The notes under the pieces: generated by a model
Seen by the model: only the letters and a program-made list of their open reading frames with translations
Told to the model about the DNA's origin: nothing
Database searches by the model: none
Shown here: positions 1 through 7,547 of the stretch, piece by piece
Position numbering within the stretch: the stretch's first letter is position 1
Layout of the letters: each line of letters starts with the position of its first letter
Source: SFWF01 sp045539925
Lineage (GTDB): Bacteria > Bacillota > Clostridia > Oscillospirales > Acutalibacteraceae
Direction: 5' to 3'
DNA: 64,000 bases
NCBI GenBank assembly: GCA_045539925.1
Contig: JAZQGH010000114.1
Location: forward strand, 1-64,000
Position numbers and translations under genes: made by a program

Positions 1-8
1 GCATTGTT

Positions 9-124
9 TGTGTTACAGTTTTCATGACGAATGGTTAATCCTCCTGTACGTTTTGATTCAGCAACTTAACTGTAACACAGGATTTTCCATTCGTCACTCT
101 TTTTTTATTCGCTACTGTAACACA
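9..124. repeat. Nested inverted repeats in the region upstream of prmA
   Basis: A 12-bp arm at 9-20 (TGTGTTACAGTT) is perfectly complementary to 68-79, and 11 bases of that right arm recur directly at 114-124. A second 10-bp pair (25-34, TGACGAATGG, with 87-96) is interleaved with the first pair. Because the two pairs interleave rather than nest cleanly, they cannot both form in one simple hairpin. I see no gene in 1-225. The region may be the remnant of a small non-coding repeat or the end of an upstream feature that lies outside the window. Confidence 0.5.
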
Positions 125-201
125 TCTATTGTAAACCTACATAATTCTACAGGTAAAAATATATAGGTGATTTAAATTTTACTTTATTTTTCTAAAAAGT
201 A

Positions 202-210
202 TGATATAAT
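202..210 (+). promoter_or_regulatory. Extended -10 promoter for prmA-prfB
   Basis: TGATATAAT at 202-210 is a TGn extended -10 box with a perfect TATAAT. The -35 region (around 183-188, TTTATT) is weak. The predicted start point lies about 20 nt before the prmA ribosome site. Confidence 0.55.
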
Positions 211-237
211 AAATTATTAAAATATATGGAGAGTATT

Positions 238-1161
238 ATGAACTGGACCGAAATTTGCATAAAAGTTAAAACAGAGTACACAGAACAGGTGGCTGCTATA
301 GCGAATATGTCTGTGCCTTACGGAATTTATATTGAAGATTATTCAGATCTTGAGGAACAATCCTGGGAGATTGCTCATATCGACCTTATTGAGCAGGAAC
401 TGTTAGAGCGTGACAGGAATTTTTCTGTTGTGCATCTGTATATTTCTGAAGAGGATAACGCGTCTGAATCAATTGAGTATATTAAAGAGCTTCTTACGGC
501 ATCCTCTGTTCCTTTTGAGCTTGTAAGCGAGTCTGTAAACGACAGCAGCTGGGCAGACGGGTGGAAAAAGTATTTCAAGTGCACCGAAATCGGTGAAAAA
601 CTTGTTATTCGTCCAAGTTGGGAGAAATATGATAATGAAAGCGGACGAAAGGTGCTGAGTATTGACCCCGGTGCTGCCTTCGGAACAGGAACACATGCTA
701 CTACCTCACTTTGTCTGGAGATCCTTGAAAAGCATATAAAATCAGACAGTACAGTGCTTGATATCGGCTGTGGAAGCGGAATTCTCAGCATTGCGGGTGT
801 CCTTCTTGGAGCTTCAAAGGCCGTAGGTGTAGATATTGATGCTCAGTCGGTCAAGGTAGCAAGAGAAAACGCCCAAATAAATGATGCAACAGGCAAAACA
901 GAGTTTATAGTAGGAGATCTTGCAGATAAAATCACCGACAAATACTCGGTTGTTTGCGCTAATATCGTTGCAGATGTAATTTTAAAACTTCTCAGCAGTG
1001 TTGCAGATTACATGGAAGACTCTGCTGTGCTGATTACTTCAGGTATCATCGATATACGCAAAAACGATGTCCTTGAAGGCTTTAAAAAATATGGATTTTC
1101 AGTTATTGAAGAGCACTCCAAGGATAACTGGTATGCCTTTGTGTGTGTGAAAGGGGAATAG
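238..1161 (+). CDS. prmA: Ribosomal protein L11 methyltransferase
   Basis: This SAM-dependent enzyme methylates ribosomal protein L11. The N-terminal part is the PrmA L11-recognition domain. The C-terminal half is a Rossmann methyltransferase domain with the SAM-binding motif VLDIGCGSGILSIA near residue 175, preceded by the PrmA-typical DPGAAFGTGTHATT around residue 145 and followed by the NIVADVI motif. The frame opens at an ATG at 226, but TGGAGAG at 227-233 sits 4 nt before ATG 238, and the protein then begins MNWTEICIKV as family members do, so 238 is chosen (307 aa, normal length). It is followed after one base by prfB, so the two translation-related genes are probably co-transcribed. 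Confidence 0.95.
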   Translation: MNWTEICIKVKTEYTEQVAAIANMSVPYGIYIEDYSDLEEQSWEIAHIDLIEQELLERDRNFSVVHLYISEEDNASESIEYIKELLTASSVPFELVSESVNDSSWADGWKKYFKCTEIGEKLVIRPSWEKYDNESGRKVLSIDPGAAFGTGTHATTSLCLEILEKHIKSDSTVLDIGCGSGILSIAGVLLGASKAVGVDIDAQSVKVARENAQINDATGKTEFIVGDLADKITDKYSVVCANIVADVILKLLSSVADYMEDSAVLITSGIIDIRKNDVLEGFKKYGFSVIEEHSKDNWYAFVCVKGE

Positions 1162-1162
1162 T

Positions 1163-2284
1163 ATGCTCGAATTTGAAGAGTTAGGACTTAAACTGGCATC
1201 CTTTAAGGAAGAACTTACTGACCTTAAGGATGCTATCGGCTATGACAGTCTGACAGAACAGGTAGCCAAGCTTGAGGTACAAGCTGCAGCACCCGGTTTT
1301 TGGGATGATGTAGAGAATTCTCAGCAGGTTGTTCAGAAAACAAGTAGGCTTAAAGGGAAAATAGAGGAGTACGACAGACTTACCGCACTTTATGAGGATA
1401 CAGAAGTGCTTATTGAGATCGCTGATGAGGCTGAAGACTTGTCTGTTATTGATGAGATTGCCGCTTCCATAGAAGAATTCTCTTCATCTCTTTCTAAAAT
1501 GCGTCTCGCGACCCTGCTCATAGGAGAGTATGATGTCAGCAATGCGTTACTTACCTTCCACGCAGGAGCAGGAGGTACAGAGGCACAGGACTGGAATCAG
1601 ATGCTTGTTCGTATGTATACCCGTTGGGGTGAGGCGCACGGATTTAGGGTAAGTATGATAGACTTCCTCGACGGAGACGAAGCAGGTCTTAAAAGTGCAG
1701 TTCTTCGTATAGAAGGGGAAAACGCTTACGGTTATTTAAAGAGTGAAGCTGGCGTACACCGTCTTGTTAGAATTTCACCCTTTGATGCTTCGGGCAGAAG
1801 ACATACTTCATTTGCATCTCTTGATGTTATGCCTGAGATAGATGACAGTGTTGAGGTTGAGATACGCCCTGATGATATTCGTGTTGATACCTATCGCTCA
1901 AGCGGTGCGGGTGGTCAGCACATAAATAAAACCGAGTCGGCTATCCGTATAACGCACATTCCCACAGGAATTGTCGTTGCCTGTCAGAATGAACGCAGTC
2001 AGCATCAGAATCGCGAAATGGCTATGAAGATGCTTAAATCCAAGCTTATTGAAATCAAAGAGCGTGAGCATCTCGATAAAATTGAAGATATTAAGGGTGT
2101 TCAGAAAGAAATCGCATGGGGCTCACAGATTCGTTCTTATGTATTTATGCCCTATACCCTTGTAAAGGACCACCGCACCTCTTTTGAAAGCGGTAATGTT
2201 AATGCCGTAATGGATGGTGAGCTTGACGGTTTTATAAATGCATATCTTAAGGCATCATCATTAAATCAGTTAAAGGAAGAATAA
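1163..2284 (+). CDS. prfB: Peptide chain release factor 2
   Basis: RF2 reads UAA and UGA stop codons and triggers peptide release on the ribosome. The protein (373 aa, full length) has the N-terminal coiled-coil domain, the SPF codon-recognition motif in RISPFDASGRR (around residue 210) and the GGQ hydrolysis motif in SSGAGGQHINKTES (around residue 250). The ribosome site AGGGGA lies in the last codons of prmA. The frame is continuous from ATG to stop: the place where many prfB genes carry an in-frame UGA and a programmed +1 shift reads LKDAIGYDSL with no stop, so the usual RF2 autoregulation is absent here. A lipoprotein gene follows after 2 nt. Confidence 0.96.
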   Translation: MLEFEELGLKLASFKEELTDLKDAIGYDSLTEQVAKLEVQAAAPGFWDDVENSQQVVQKTSRLKGKIEEYDRLTALYEDTEVLIEIADEAEDLSVIDEIAASIEEFSSSLSKMRLATLLIGEYDVSNALLTFHAGAGGTEAQDWNQMLVRMYTRWGEAHGFRVSMIDFLDGDEAGLKSAVLRIEGENAYGYLKSEAGVHRLVRISPFDASGRRHTSFASLDVMPEIDDSVEVEIRPDDIRVDTYRSSGAGGQHINKTESAIRITHIPTGIVVACQNERSQHQNREMAMKMLKSKLIEIKEREHLDKIEDIKGVQKEIAWGSQIRSYVFMPYTLVKDHRTSFESGNVNAVMDGELDGFINAYLKASSLNQLKEE

Positions 2285-2286
2285 TT

Positions 2287-3273
2287 ATGAAAAGAATAAT
2301 TTCGTTTGTTATTGTTTTAGCACTTATTGTTTCATTGTCGGCTTGCGGTAAAAGTAACCTCTACTATGACTACAATATTTCGGATTTTATAACCGTTAAG
2401 GATTACTCTAACGAAGTAGACAGAACATCCGATACATATGCATCCGCTTATGATGCTTTTTATGCTGATGCATTCGGCACTGATCTGGAATATGAGACAA
2501 CTGAGGGAGTTGTAGAATACGGTGATACTGCTAATATCGATTATAAGGGCACCTTAAACGGTGTTGCCTTTGAGGGCGGAACTTCCACTGGCTATGACCT
2601 GACTATCGGTTCAGGCACATTTATCGACGGATTCGAAGAAGGACTTGTAGGTGTGACGATAGGTCAGACGGTCAATCTTGATCTTACATTCCCTGAATCA
2701 TATCAAAGTGCCCAGCTTGCGGGACAGGCTGTTGTTTTTGAGGTTAAGGTGAATTATGCAACTAAAAAAGGAAAGCCTACAGAGGATAATGTCAAGCGTT
2801 ACGGCTTTAAGTCTCTTGCAGACTATGAGAAGCAGGCAGACAGCTATGCAGTTAATGTTTCTATGTTCTATAACATCTACGGAGCAACCACATTTAATTC
2901 TTTTCCCGAAGCCGAAACCGAACTGCTGTATAACGATTCTATCTCTCAGTACGAAACACTTTGTAAGCAAAACGGAATTACTGTAGAGCAGTTTGCATCA
3001 TCAAACGGACTGAGTCTGAGTGACTTTAAGGAATATGTTTCGGAATATGAGGTTAAAAACTCTATGAAATTCTTCCTTGTTGCTTATTATGTATTGCAGA
3101 TAAATGATCAAAAGCTCACAAAAGAGGATGTTGCTAATAAGAAGGCAGAGCTCGTTGCTTCTTACGGTGAAGATCTTGAAAAAATCGGCTATTATGAAAT
3201 AAATATTCAGCAGGCAGCCGCATACGATAAGGCACTTGACATTCTCTCGGAAAAAGCCCAAGTAAAGAATTAA
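2287..3273 (+). CDS. FKBP-type peptidyl-prolyl isomerase lipoprotein
   Basis: The protein is predicted to be a lipid-anchored extracytoplasmic foldase. A signal peptide ends in the lipobox LSAC, with the lipidated cysteine at residue 20. An FKBP-like domain follows (about residues 80-155: VEYGDTANIDYKGT, then GTFIDGFEEGLVG), most like the PPIase domain of trigger factor. The C-terminal half (about 165-328) is helical and resembles the substrate-binding arms of trigger factor/SurA-type chaperones by pattern only. The next gene is a diverged copy, making a tandem pair within the prmA-prfB operon. The PPIase domain assignment is secure. The substrate is unknown, and whether it acts as a general foldase or on specific exported proteins cannot be read from sequence. 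Confidence 0.85.
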   Translation: MKRIISFVIVLALIVSLSACGKSNLYYDYNISDFITVKDYSNEVDRTSDTYASAYDAFYADAFGTDLEYETTEGVVEYGDTANIDYKGTLNGVAFEGGTSTGYDLTIGSGTFIDGFEEGLVGVTIGQTVNLDLTFPESYQSAQLAGQAVVFEVKVNYATKKGKPTEDNVKRYGFKSLADYEKQADSYAVNVSMFYNIYGATTFNSFPEAETELLYNDSISQYETLCKQNGITVEQFASSNGLSLSDFKEYVSEYEVKNSMKFFLVAYYVLQINDQKLTKEDVANKKAELVASYGEDLEKIGYYEINIQQAAAYDKALDILSEKAQVKN

Positions 3274-3276
3274 ATT

Positions 3277-4293
3277 ATGGATAAAACAATTAGAAAAATT
3301 CTCGTCTCAGTGCTTCTTTCTCTTGCTGTAGTGCTCTCTTTTTCATCCTGCAACCTAAAAACAGAAGACGATCTGTATTATCGCTATGATATGAACGACT
3401 ATATTTCGGTTGGAGAGTACTCTCTTTCTGTCGATTCCAACTCTGAAGAGCTGGAGGAATACAGACATGCCTTTTTAAAGCAGTATTTTTATGAAACCTT
3501 GTCTTATACTGCGCAGGAAGGAACTGTAGAAAAGTGGGATACCGTAAAAATCAATTATATGTGCACCTTAAACGGTGAGTTTGTAGACGAAGCATCGAAG
3601 TTTGGATATGAAATTACAATAGGTGCCGACGATTTTGTCATTGATGGGTTTGAAGAAAAGCTTATAGGTGCTAAAATTGGATATTCCACATCTATCGAAA
3701 TTACTATGCCTGAGGATAGCGTAATTACAATGATTGCAGGTAAAGAGGTAGTTTTCGATGTTCAGGTGGAGTCGGCTGTTAAATATAAAACCCCTGACGA
3801 CAAGGCTGCTCAGGATGCAGGATTTAAAAATCTTGAAGACTATGATAAAGCACAGGATGCTTTTGCAATTTCCACAGCGCTTTTCAACCGCATCTACGAT
3901 GCTGTAGAGTTTAATGACTGTCCCCAGAAGGAGACCGATGCACTGCTAAACAGCCTATTGTCTTACTACGAAAGACAGTATGCAGAAGAAGGTATGACGC
4001 TTACCGATATTGCAGCTTCATATAATATGTCTTTGGACGAATATAAGGCTACACTGACAGAGGCAATACAGAAAAGCTATACCAATATGCCTCGCGATTT
4101 GGTTTCTTACTGGATTCTTGCAAAATACGGTGAAGAGCTGACGCAAAAAGATGTTTCGCAAACCCGAACTGAGATTATTGCCGAAATAGATTCAACCCTT
4201 ATTGAAGCAGGATATTCCGACATCGAAATTCAAAGACGCTCAGCCTACGAAAAAGCGCTGAAGGTTCTCCTTAAAAACGCTGAGGTGAAGTGA
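3277..4293 (+). CDS. FKBP-type lipoprotein, paralogue of the preceding gene
   Basis: This 338-aa lipoprotein is a tandem paralogue of the gene at 2287. The signal peptide ends in LSFSSC with the lipidated cysteine at residue 25. After the cysteine both proteins share the pattern LYYxYDxNDYISV. The FKBP-like domain (about residues 85-165) keeps VIDGFEEKLIGAKIG, but other conserved positions drift (INYMCTLNGEFV instead of IDYKGTLNGVAF), so isomerase activity may be reduced. It starts 3 nt after the preceding stop, and its own stop overlaps the ATG of the phosphopantetheinyl transferase. I infer a duplication followed by divergence. Both genes are likely translated from one message. Confidence 0.8.
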   Translation: MDKTIRKILVSVLLSLAVVLSFSSCNLKTEDDLYYRYDMNDYISVGEYSLSVDSNSEELEEYRHAFLKQYFYETLSYTAQEGTVEKWDTVKINYMCTLNGEFVDEASKFGYEITIGADDFVIDGFEEKLIGAKIGYSTSIEITMPEDSVITMIAGKEVVFDVQVESAVKYKTPDDKAAQDAGFKNLEDYDKAQDAFAISTALFNRIYDAVEFNDCPQKETDALLNSLLSYYERQYAEEGMTLTDIAASYNMSLDEYKATLTEAIQKSYTNMPRDLVSYWILAKYGEELTQKDVSQTRTEIIAEIDSTLIEAGYSDIEIQRRSAYEKALKVLLKNAEVK

Positions 4294-4871
4294 TGAGGTT
4301 CAAATTTTGCCTTTTAAATAGCTTTTCACCCGAACAAACAGAGAAAACTCTGCTAATGTTGTCAAATGAGCAAATAACATATATAAAAGGTCTTGCTGAG
4401 GGCAAAAGAAAGCAGTCATTAGCTGTAAGAACACTTCTTTGTGAAATGCTCAGTGACGGTTATCCCGATATTAACATCGGTATGCTTACGGCTGAAGAAA
4501 ACGGCAGACCATATTTTGCGGATGGTAGCATTTATGTAAGCTTTACCCATTCCGACGATATGGTAGGGTGTGTTCTCTCAGGCAGTGCTGTCGGTGTGGA
4601 TATTCAGAAGATTAAGCCTGTTTCAGACAGACTTGTATCACGTGTTTGCACTGCTGACGAGCAGCTGTATGTAAAAGAGCACGGAACAGATTGTTTTTTT
4701 TTCTTTTGGACGTTAAAGGAGTCATATATAAAGGCAACAGGCATCTCTTTTGCTGATGCAGTTAAAGTTTCGTTTGCTCATAACGGAAAAATATGCGCTA
4801 CAGATAAAACAGTTGACATTGATTTTGGTTTTACTGATGGATATGTTTGGTCTGTTTGTAAAAAGAAATAA
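4293..4871 (+). CDS. 4'-phosphopantetheinyl transferase, Sfp family
   Basis: Enzymes of this family transfer the phosphopantetheine arm of CoA to carrier-protein serines. The family motifs are visible: GVDIQKI (Mg-binding aspartate, about residue 103) and WTLKESYIKATG (catalytic WxxKES, about residue 140). At 192 aa it is shorter than Sfp (about 224 aa) and may act on fatty-acid or secondary-metabolite carrier proteins; no carrier-protein gene is in the window. AGGTGA at 4283-4288 is spaced 4 nt from ATG 4293, which overlaps the preceding TGA, and this favours it over the GTG at 4290. A run of nine T at 4694-4702 just before the WTLKES motif is a possible site of slippage or sequencing error. 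Confidence 0.88.
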   Translation: MRFKFCLLNSFSPEQTEKTLLMLSNEQITYIKGLAEGKRKQSLAVRTLLCEMLSDGYPDINIGMLTAEENGRPYFADGSIYVSFTHSDDMVGCVLSGSAVGVDIQKIKPVSDRLVSRVCTADEQLYVKEHGTDCFFFFWTLKESYIKATGISFADAVKVSFAHNGKICATDKTVDIDFGFTDGYVWSVCKKK

Positions 4872-4875
4872 AATA

Positions 4876-4921
4876 CGCCGATATGGTAGGAGTAAACGCC
4901 TATCATATCGGCGATTATTTT
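4876..4921 (+). terminator. Intrinsic terminator after the prmA operon
   Basis: A 15-bp stem (4876-4890 with 4899-4913, one G-U pair) with an 8-nt loop is followed by ATTATTTTT. It closes the prmA to phosphopantetheinyl transferase operon. Confidence 0.9.
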
Positions 4922-4958
4922 TCAAGTGAATTTTGTCGAAACAAAAAATTTTTTATTG

Positions 4959-4988
4959 GGTTAATATGTGCAAACCAAGGTAATAATT
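4959..4988 (+). promoter_or_regulatory. Candidate forespore sigma-F promoter of sigG
   Basis: GGTTA at 4959-4963, a 15-nt spacer and GGTAATAATT at 4979-4988 fit the sigma-F pattern (GYWTA, spacer, GGnnAnAHTR) at four of five and seven of eight informative positions. The start codon lies 17 nt downstream of the -10. sigG is a known sigma-F target in Bacillus, so the location supports the call. No good sigma-A box is present here. Confidence 0.45.
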
Positions 4989-5005
4989 TTATCGAGGTGT
5001 TATTT

Positions 5006-5776
5006 GTGTATATCAATAAGGTAGTTATTTGCGGAGTAGATACATCAAAGTTGCCGACCCTTAAAGAAAAGGAAAAAGAAAAACTATTGCTCCTTGTAAA
5101 AGAGGGAAATAAGTCGGCAAGAGATGAGCTTATAAACGGTAATTTAAGGCTTGTGCTAAGTGTAATACAGCGATTTACCGGTAGAGGTGAAAATCTTGAC
5201 GACTTGTTTCAGATAGGATGTATAGGACTCATTAAAGCTATCGATAATTTCGATGTAACACAGCAGGTAAAATTTTCCACATACGCTGTGCCCATGATCA
5301 TAGGTGAAGTGCGAAGATACCTTCGGGATTCCAGCCCAATAAGGGTGAGCCGTTCGATAAAAGACACAGCATATCACGCTATGCAGGCAAAAGAACAGCT
5401 TACAAATGAACTTGACCGTGAGCCTAATGTTCACGAAATTGCGGCTAAAATGGGAATAACCAAAGCCGAGGTCGTTATCGCACTTGAAAGCGTTGTAGAC
5501 CCCATTTCTCTTTATGAGCCCGTATATTCCGATGGTGGAGACACAATATTTGTGCTCGATCAGGTTGGTGACAAAAATGACGATAAAAATTGGCTTGATG
5601 AGATTTCTTTCAGAGAAGAAATAAAAAAACTCAGTGACAGAGAACGGCTTATATTGTCACTAAGATATATGAGCGGCAAAACTCAGATGGAGGTCTCAAA
5701 GCAAATAGGAATCTCTCAGGCGCAGGTATCTCGTCTTGAAAAAGGAGCGATCTGTAAGATTAAGGGTTATTCCTAA
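5006..5776 (+). CDS. sigG: RNA polymerase sporulation sigma factor SigG
   Basis: Sigma-G directs late forespore transcription during sporulation. The protein (256 aa) has the near-invariant N-terminus NKVVICGVDTSKLP, region 2 (NGNLRLVLSVIQRF, DDLFQIGCIGL, KFSTYAVPMIIGE), region 3 (NPIRVSRS-like SPIRVSRSIKD) and region 4 with the helix-turn-helix KTQMEVSKQIGISQAQVSRLEK. The frame is open upstream into the terminator hairpin, but GAGGTG at 4994-4999 is 6 nt from GTG 5006, which gives exactly the family N-terminus, so GTG 5006 is chosen. It stands alone rather than next to spoIIGA and sigE, but a ylmC-type gene follows as in many Firmicutes. The sigma-F-like site at 4959-4988 is its probable promoter. 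Confidence 0.96.
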   Translation: MYINKVVICGVDTSKLPTLKEKEKEKLLLLVKEGNKSARDELINGNLRLVLSVIQRFTGRGENLDDLFQIGCIGLIKAIDNFDVTQQVKFSTYAVPMIIGEVRRYLRDSSPIRVSRSIKDTAYHAMQAKEQLTNELDREPNVHEIAAKMGITKAEVVIALESVVDPISLYEPVYSDGGDTIFVLDQVGDKNDDKNWLDEISFREEIKKLSDRERLILSLRYMSGKTQMEVSKQIGISQAQVSRLEKGAICKIKGYS

Positions 5777-5808
5777 GCTTTTTTTCATATAATTACTGAG
5801 GTGATTAT

Positions 5809-6042
5809 ATGATTCAGAGAATAGCTGAACTAAAAGACCGTCAGGTGGTTTGTGTTAAAGACGGTGCGATATTAGGTTTTGTCAGTGATATAGAGCTAGA
5901 TACAGAAAATGGCAGACTTTCCTCAATAGTAATATTCGGCAGAGCAAAAGGTTTAGGAATTTTCGGCAGGGAAGATGATATAGTAATTCCTTGGGAGAAT
6001 ATTGAGATAATAGGGGACGAGACTATACTTGTAAATTGCTGA
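5809..6042 (+). CDS. ylmC: PRC-barrel sporulation protein, YlmC/YmxH family
   Basis: This 77-aa protein is a single PRC-barrel domain of the YlmC/YmxH family, which is conserved in spore formers downstream of sigG. Typical features are GxxLGxVSDIELD (around residue 20), the GLGIFGREDDIVIPWENI stretch and a final short strand. The biochemical role is not known; PRC barrels generally act as small binding domains. GAGGTGAT at 5798-5805 precedes ATG 5809. A CATATAAT at 5786-5793 resembles a sigma-E -10 box but would place the transcript start on the ribosome site, so read-through from sigG is as likely. spoIVB follows after 78 nt. Confidence 0.9.
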   Translation: MIQRIAELKDRQVVCVKDGAILGFVSDIELDTENGRLSSIVIFGRAKGLGIFGREDDIVIPWENIEIIGDETILVNC

Positions 6043-6120
6043 AAATGTTTTCAAATTATAACATTTATAAATTTTAAAAATATGCAGAAATTAAAGTAGC
6101 AGGAGCAAGGACGGTGAAAT

Positions 6121-7356
6121 TTGAAAACAGCAAGAACGGTAGTAAAAAGTGTAACAATATTTATATTTATTCTGCTTATAGGCATATTTTCCTCTCTTAT
6201 ATATGCAAGCAGCAGTGTTTCTGATTTTTATCTTGTAAGCGCAGGAGAGTCCCTCGAGATAGATTCTCCGATACCCCTTAGATTTACCTATACATCAAAA
6301 GAACAGGCAAATGTTGGCTACGAAAAGCAAAGCGGAAATACCTTTAAGATGGACCTCAAGGTCTTGGGTGTCATACCTGTTAAGGAAATAAATGTCAGGG
6401 TAGTTGACGAAAACTATGTTGCAGTGCTTGGAACACCTTTCGGCATAAAAATTTATACCGAAGGTGTATTGGTGGTTGATTTTTCTCAGGTTGATGCCGC
6501 ATCGGGTGATAAAAATCCCGCAAAAACTGCGGGACTTCAGGTAGGAGACTTTATAGTATCTCTTAACGGCATAAATGTATATACAAATGAAGATGTATCA
6601 AAAATAATCCAAAACTCAGGCGGAGAATCTGTAGTAGCCAGAATAGTTCGCGACGGTAAAAACAAGGTAATTAAATTTAAACCTGCAAAATCAAAATCTA
6701 CAGGACTTTACAGGGCAGGTATATGGGTTAAGGACTCCTCGGCAGGTATTGGAACAATGACCTTCTATAGTCCTAAATACAATGTCGTAGCAGGGCTGGG
6801 TCACGGTATTTGCGATTCCGATACGGGTACACTTCTGTCACTGAATTCGGGTCAGTTTGTCACAGCAGATATAGTATCTTATGTCAAGGGAAAATCGGGT
6901 GCTGCAGGAGAGCTTAAAGGTGTTTTTACAGGCAAAAGCATTGCTGATTTCTCCCTTAACACAAATAAAGGCGTTTTCGGCAAGGTTACCTGTGATATAA
7001 GTCTGGATACAATGTTTCCTGTGGCACTCAAGCAAGAGGTAAGAAACGCAGATGCCTATATTCTTACAACAATAGAGGGCGAAACGCCGGAATATTACTC
7101 CTGTAGCGTTAAGATAAGAAATAAAGAGGAAACTCAAAACCTTTTAGTCGAAATAACCGACGAAAGACTACTCAATTCTACAGGCGGAATAGTTCAGGGA
7201 ATGTCGGGTAGCCCCATTATCCAAAACGGAAAACTAATCGGTGCAGTTACCCACGTCCTTGTCGACGACCCAACCAAAGGCTACGGAATTTTCGCCGAAA
7301 ATATGCTCGAAACAGCACAAGGCGTACAAGAACAACAATTAAAAGAAGCATCGTAA
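6121..7356 (+). CDS. spoIVB: SpoIVB serine peptidase (S55 family)
   Basis: SpoIVB is secreted by the forespore into the intermembrane space, where it cleaves SpoIVFA and so triggers pro-sigma-K processing by SpoIVFB. The 411-aa protein has an N-terminal membrane anchor (about residues 8-29), a PDZ domain (about 120-190, containing AGLQVGDFIVSLNG) and the S55 peptidase domain with the catalytic histidine in GLGHGI (about residue 227) and serine in QGMSGSPI (about residue 363). The start is TTG 6121 with GGTG at 6113-6116. In most spore formers spo0A follows directly; here a terminator and an unrelated sugar kinase follow. bofA, which inhibits the same sigma-K checkpoint, is at 30938 in this window. 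Confidence 0.94.
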   Translation: MKTARTVVKSVTIFIFILLIGIFSSLIYASSSVSDFYLVSAGESLEIDSPIPLRFTYTSKEQANVGYEKQSGNTFKMDLKVLGVIPVKEINVRVVDENYVAVLGTPFGIKIYTEGVLVVDFSQVDAASGDKNPAKTAGLQVGDFIVSLNGINVYTNEDVSKIIQNSGGESVVARIVRDGKNKVIKFKPAKSKSTGLYRAGIWVKDSSAGIGTMTFYSPKYNVVAGLGHGICDSDTGTLLSLNSGQFVTADIVSYVKGKSGAAGELKGVFTGKSIADFSLNTNKGVFGKVTCDISLDTMFPVALKQEVRNADAYILTTIEGETPEYYSCSVKIRNKEETQNLLVEITDERLLNSTGGIVQGMSGSPIIQNGKLIGAVTHVLVDDPTKGYGIFAENMLETAQGVQEQQLKEAS

Positions 7357-7360
7357 TTTT

Positions 7361-7404
7361 AAAGGAGCTTTTTCACCTAATTGATGAGAAGCTCCTTTAT
7401 TTAG
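7361..7404 (+). terminator. Intrinsic terminator after spoIVB
   Basis: AAAGGAGCTT at 7361-7370 pairs perfectly with 7389-7398 and is followed by the T-rich ATTTAG. The loop is 18 nt with a few further weak pairs. Confidence 0.75.
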
Positions 7405-7488
7405 TTCTAACACTTATAACACATCTCAGCTCTTTGGTTTGTAGTTTGTCTTCATCTGTCAATCCGCTGCAGAAAAAGCCGGTATGCC

Positions 7489-7517
7489 TTGCATTAGCCG
7501 ACTAAGTGTGGTATGAT
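7489..7517 (+). promoter_or_regulatory. Sigma-A promoter of the PfkB kinase gene
   Basis: TTGCAT at 7489-7494, a 17-bp spacer and TATGAT at 7512-7517, with TGG directly before the -10 (extended -10). The start codon is 30 nt downstream. The stretch 7405-7488 holds nothing else I recognise. Confidence 0.75.
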
Positions 7518-7547
7518 ATCCTAAAAGTATTGAGCAGGAGATATTTT

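Noticed and set aside
5765..5793. Sigma-E-like promoter before the ylmC-type gene (GGTTATT-14-CATATAAT)
   Set aside because: The -35 fits only five of seven positions, and the predicted start would fall on the ribosome site. Read-through from sigG is simpler.
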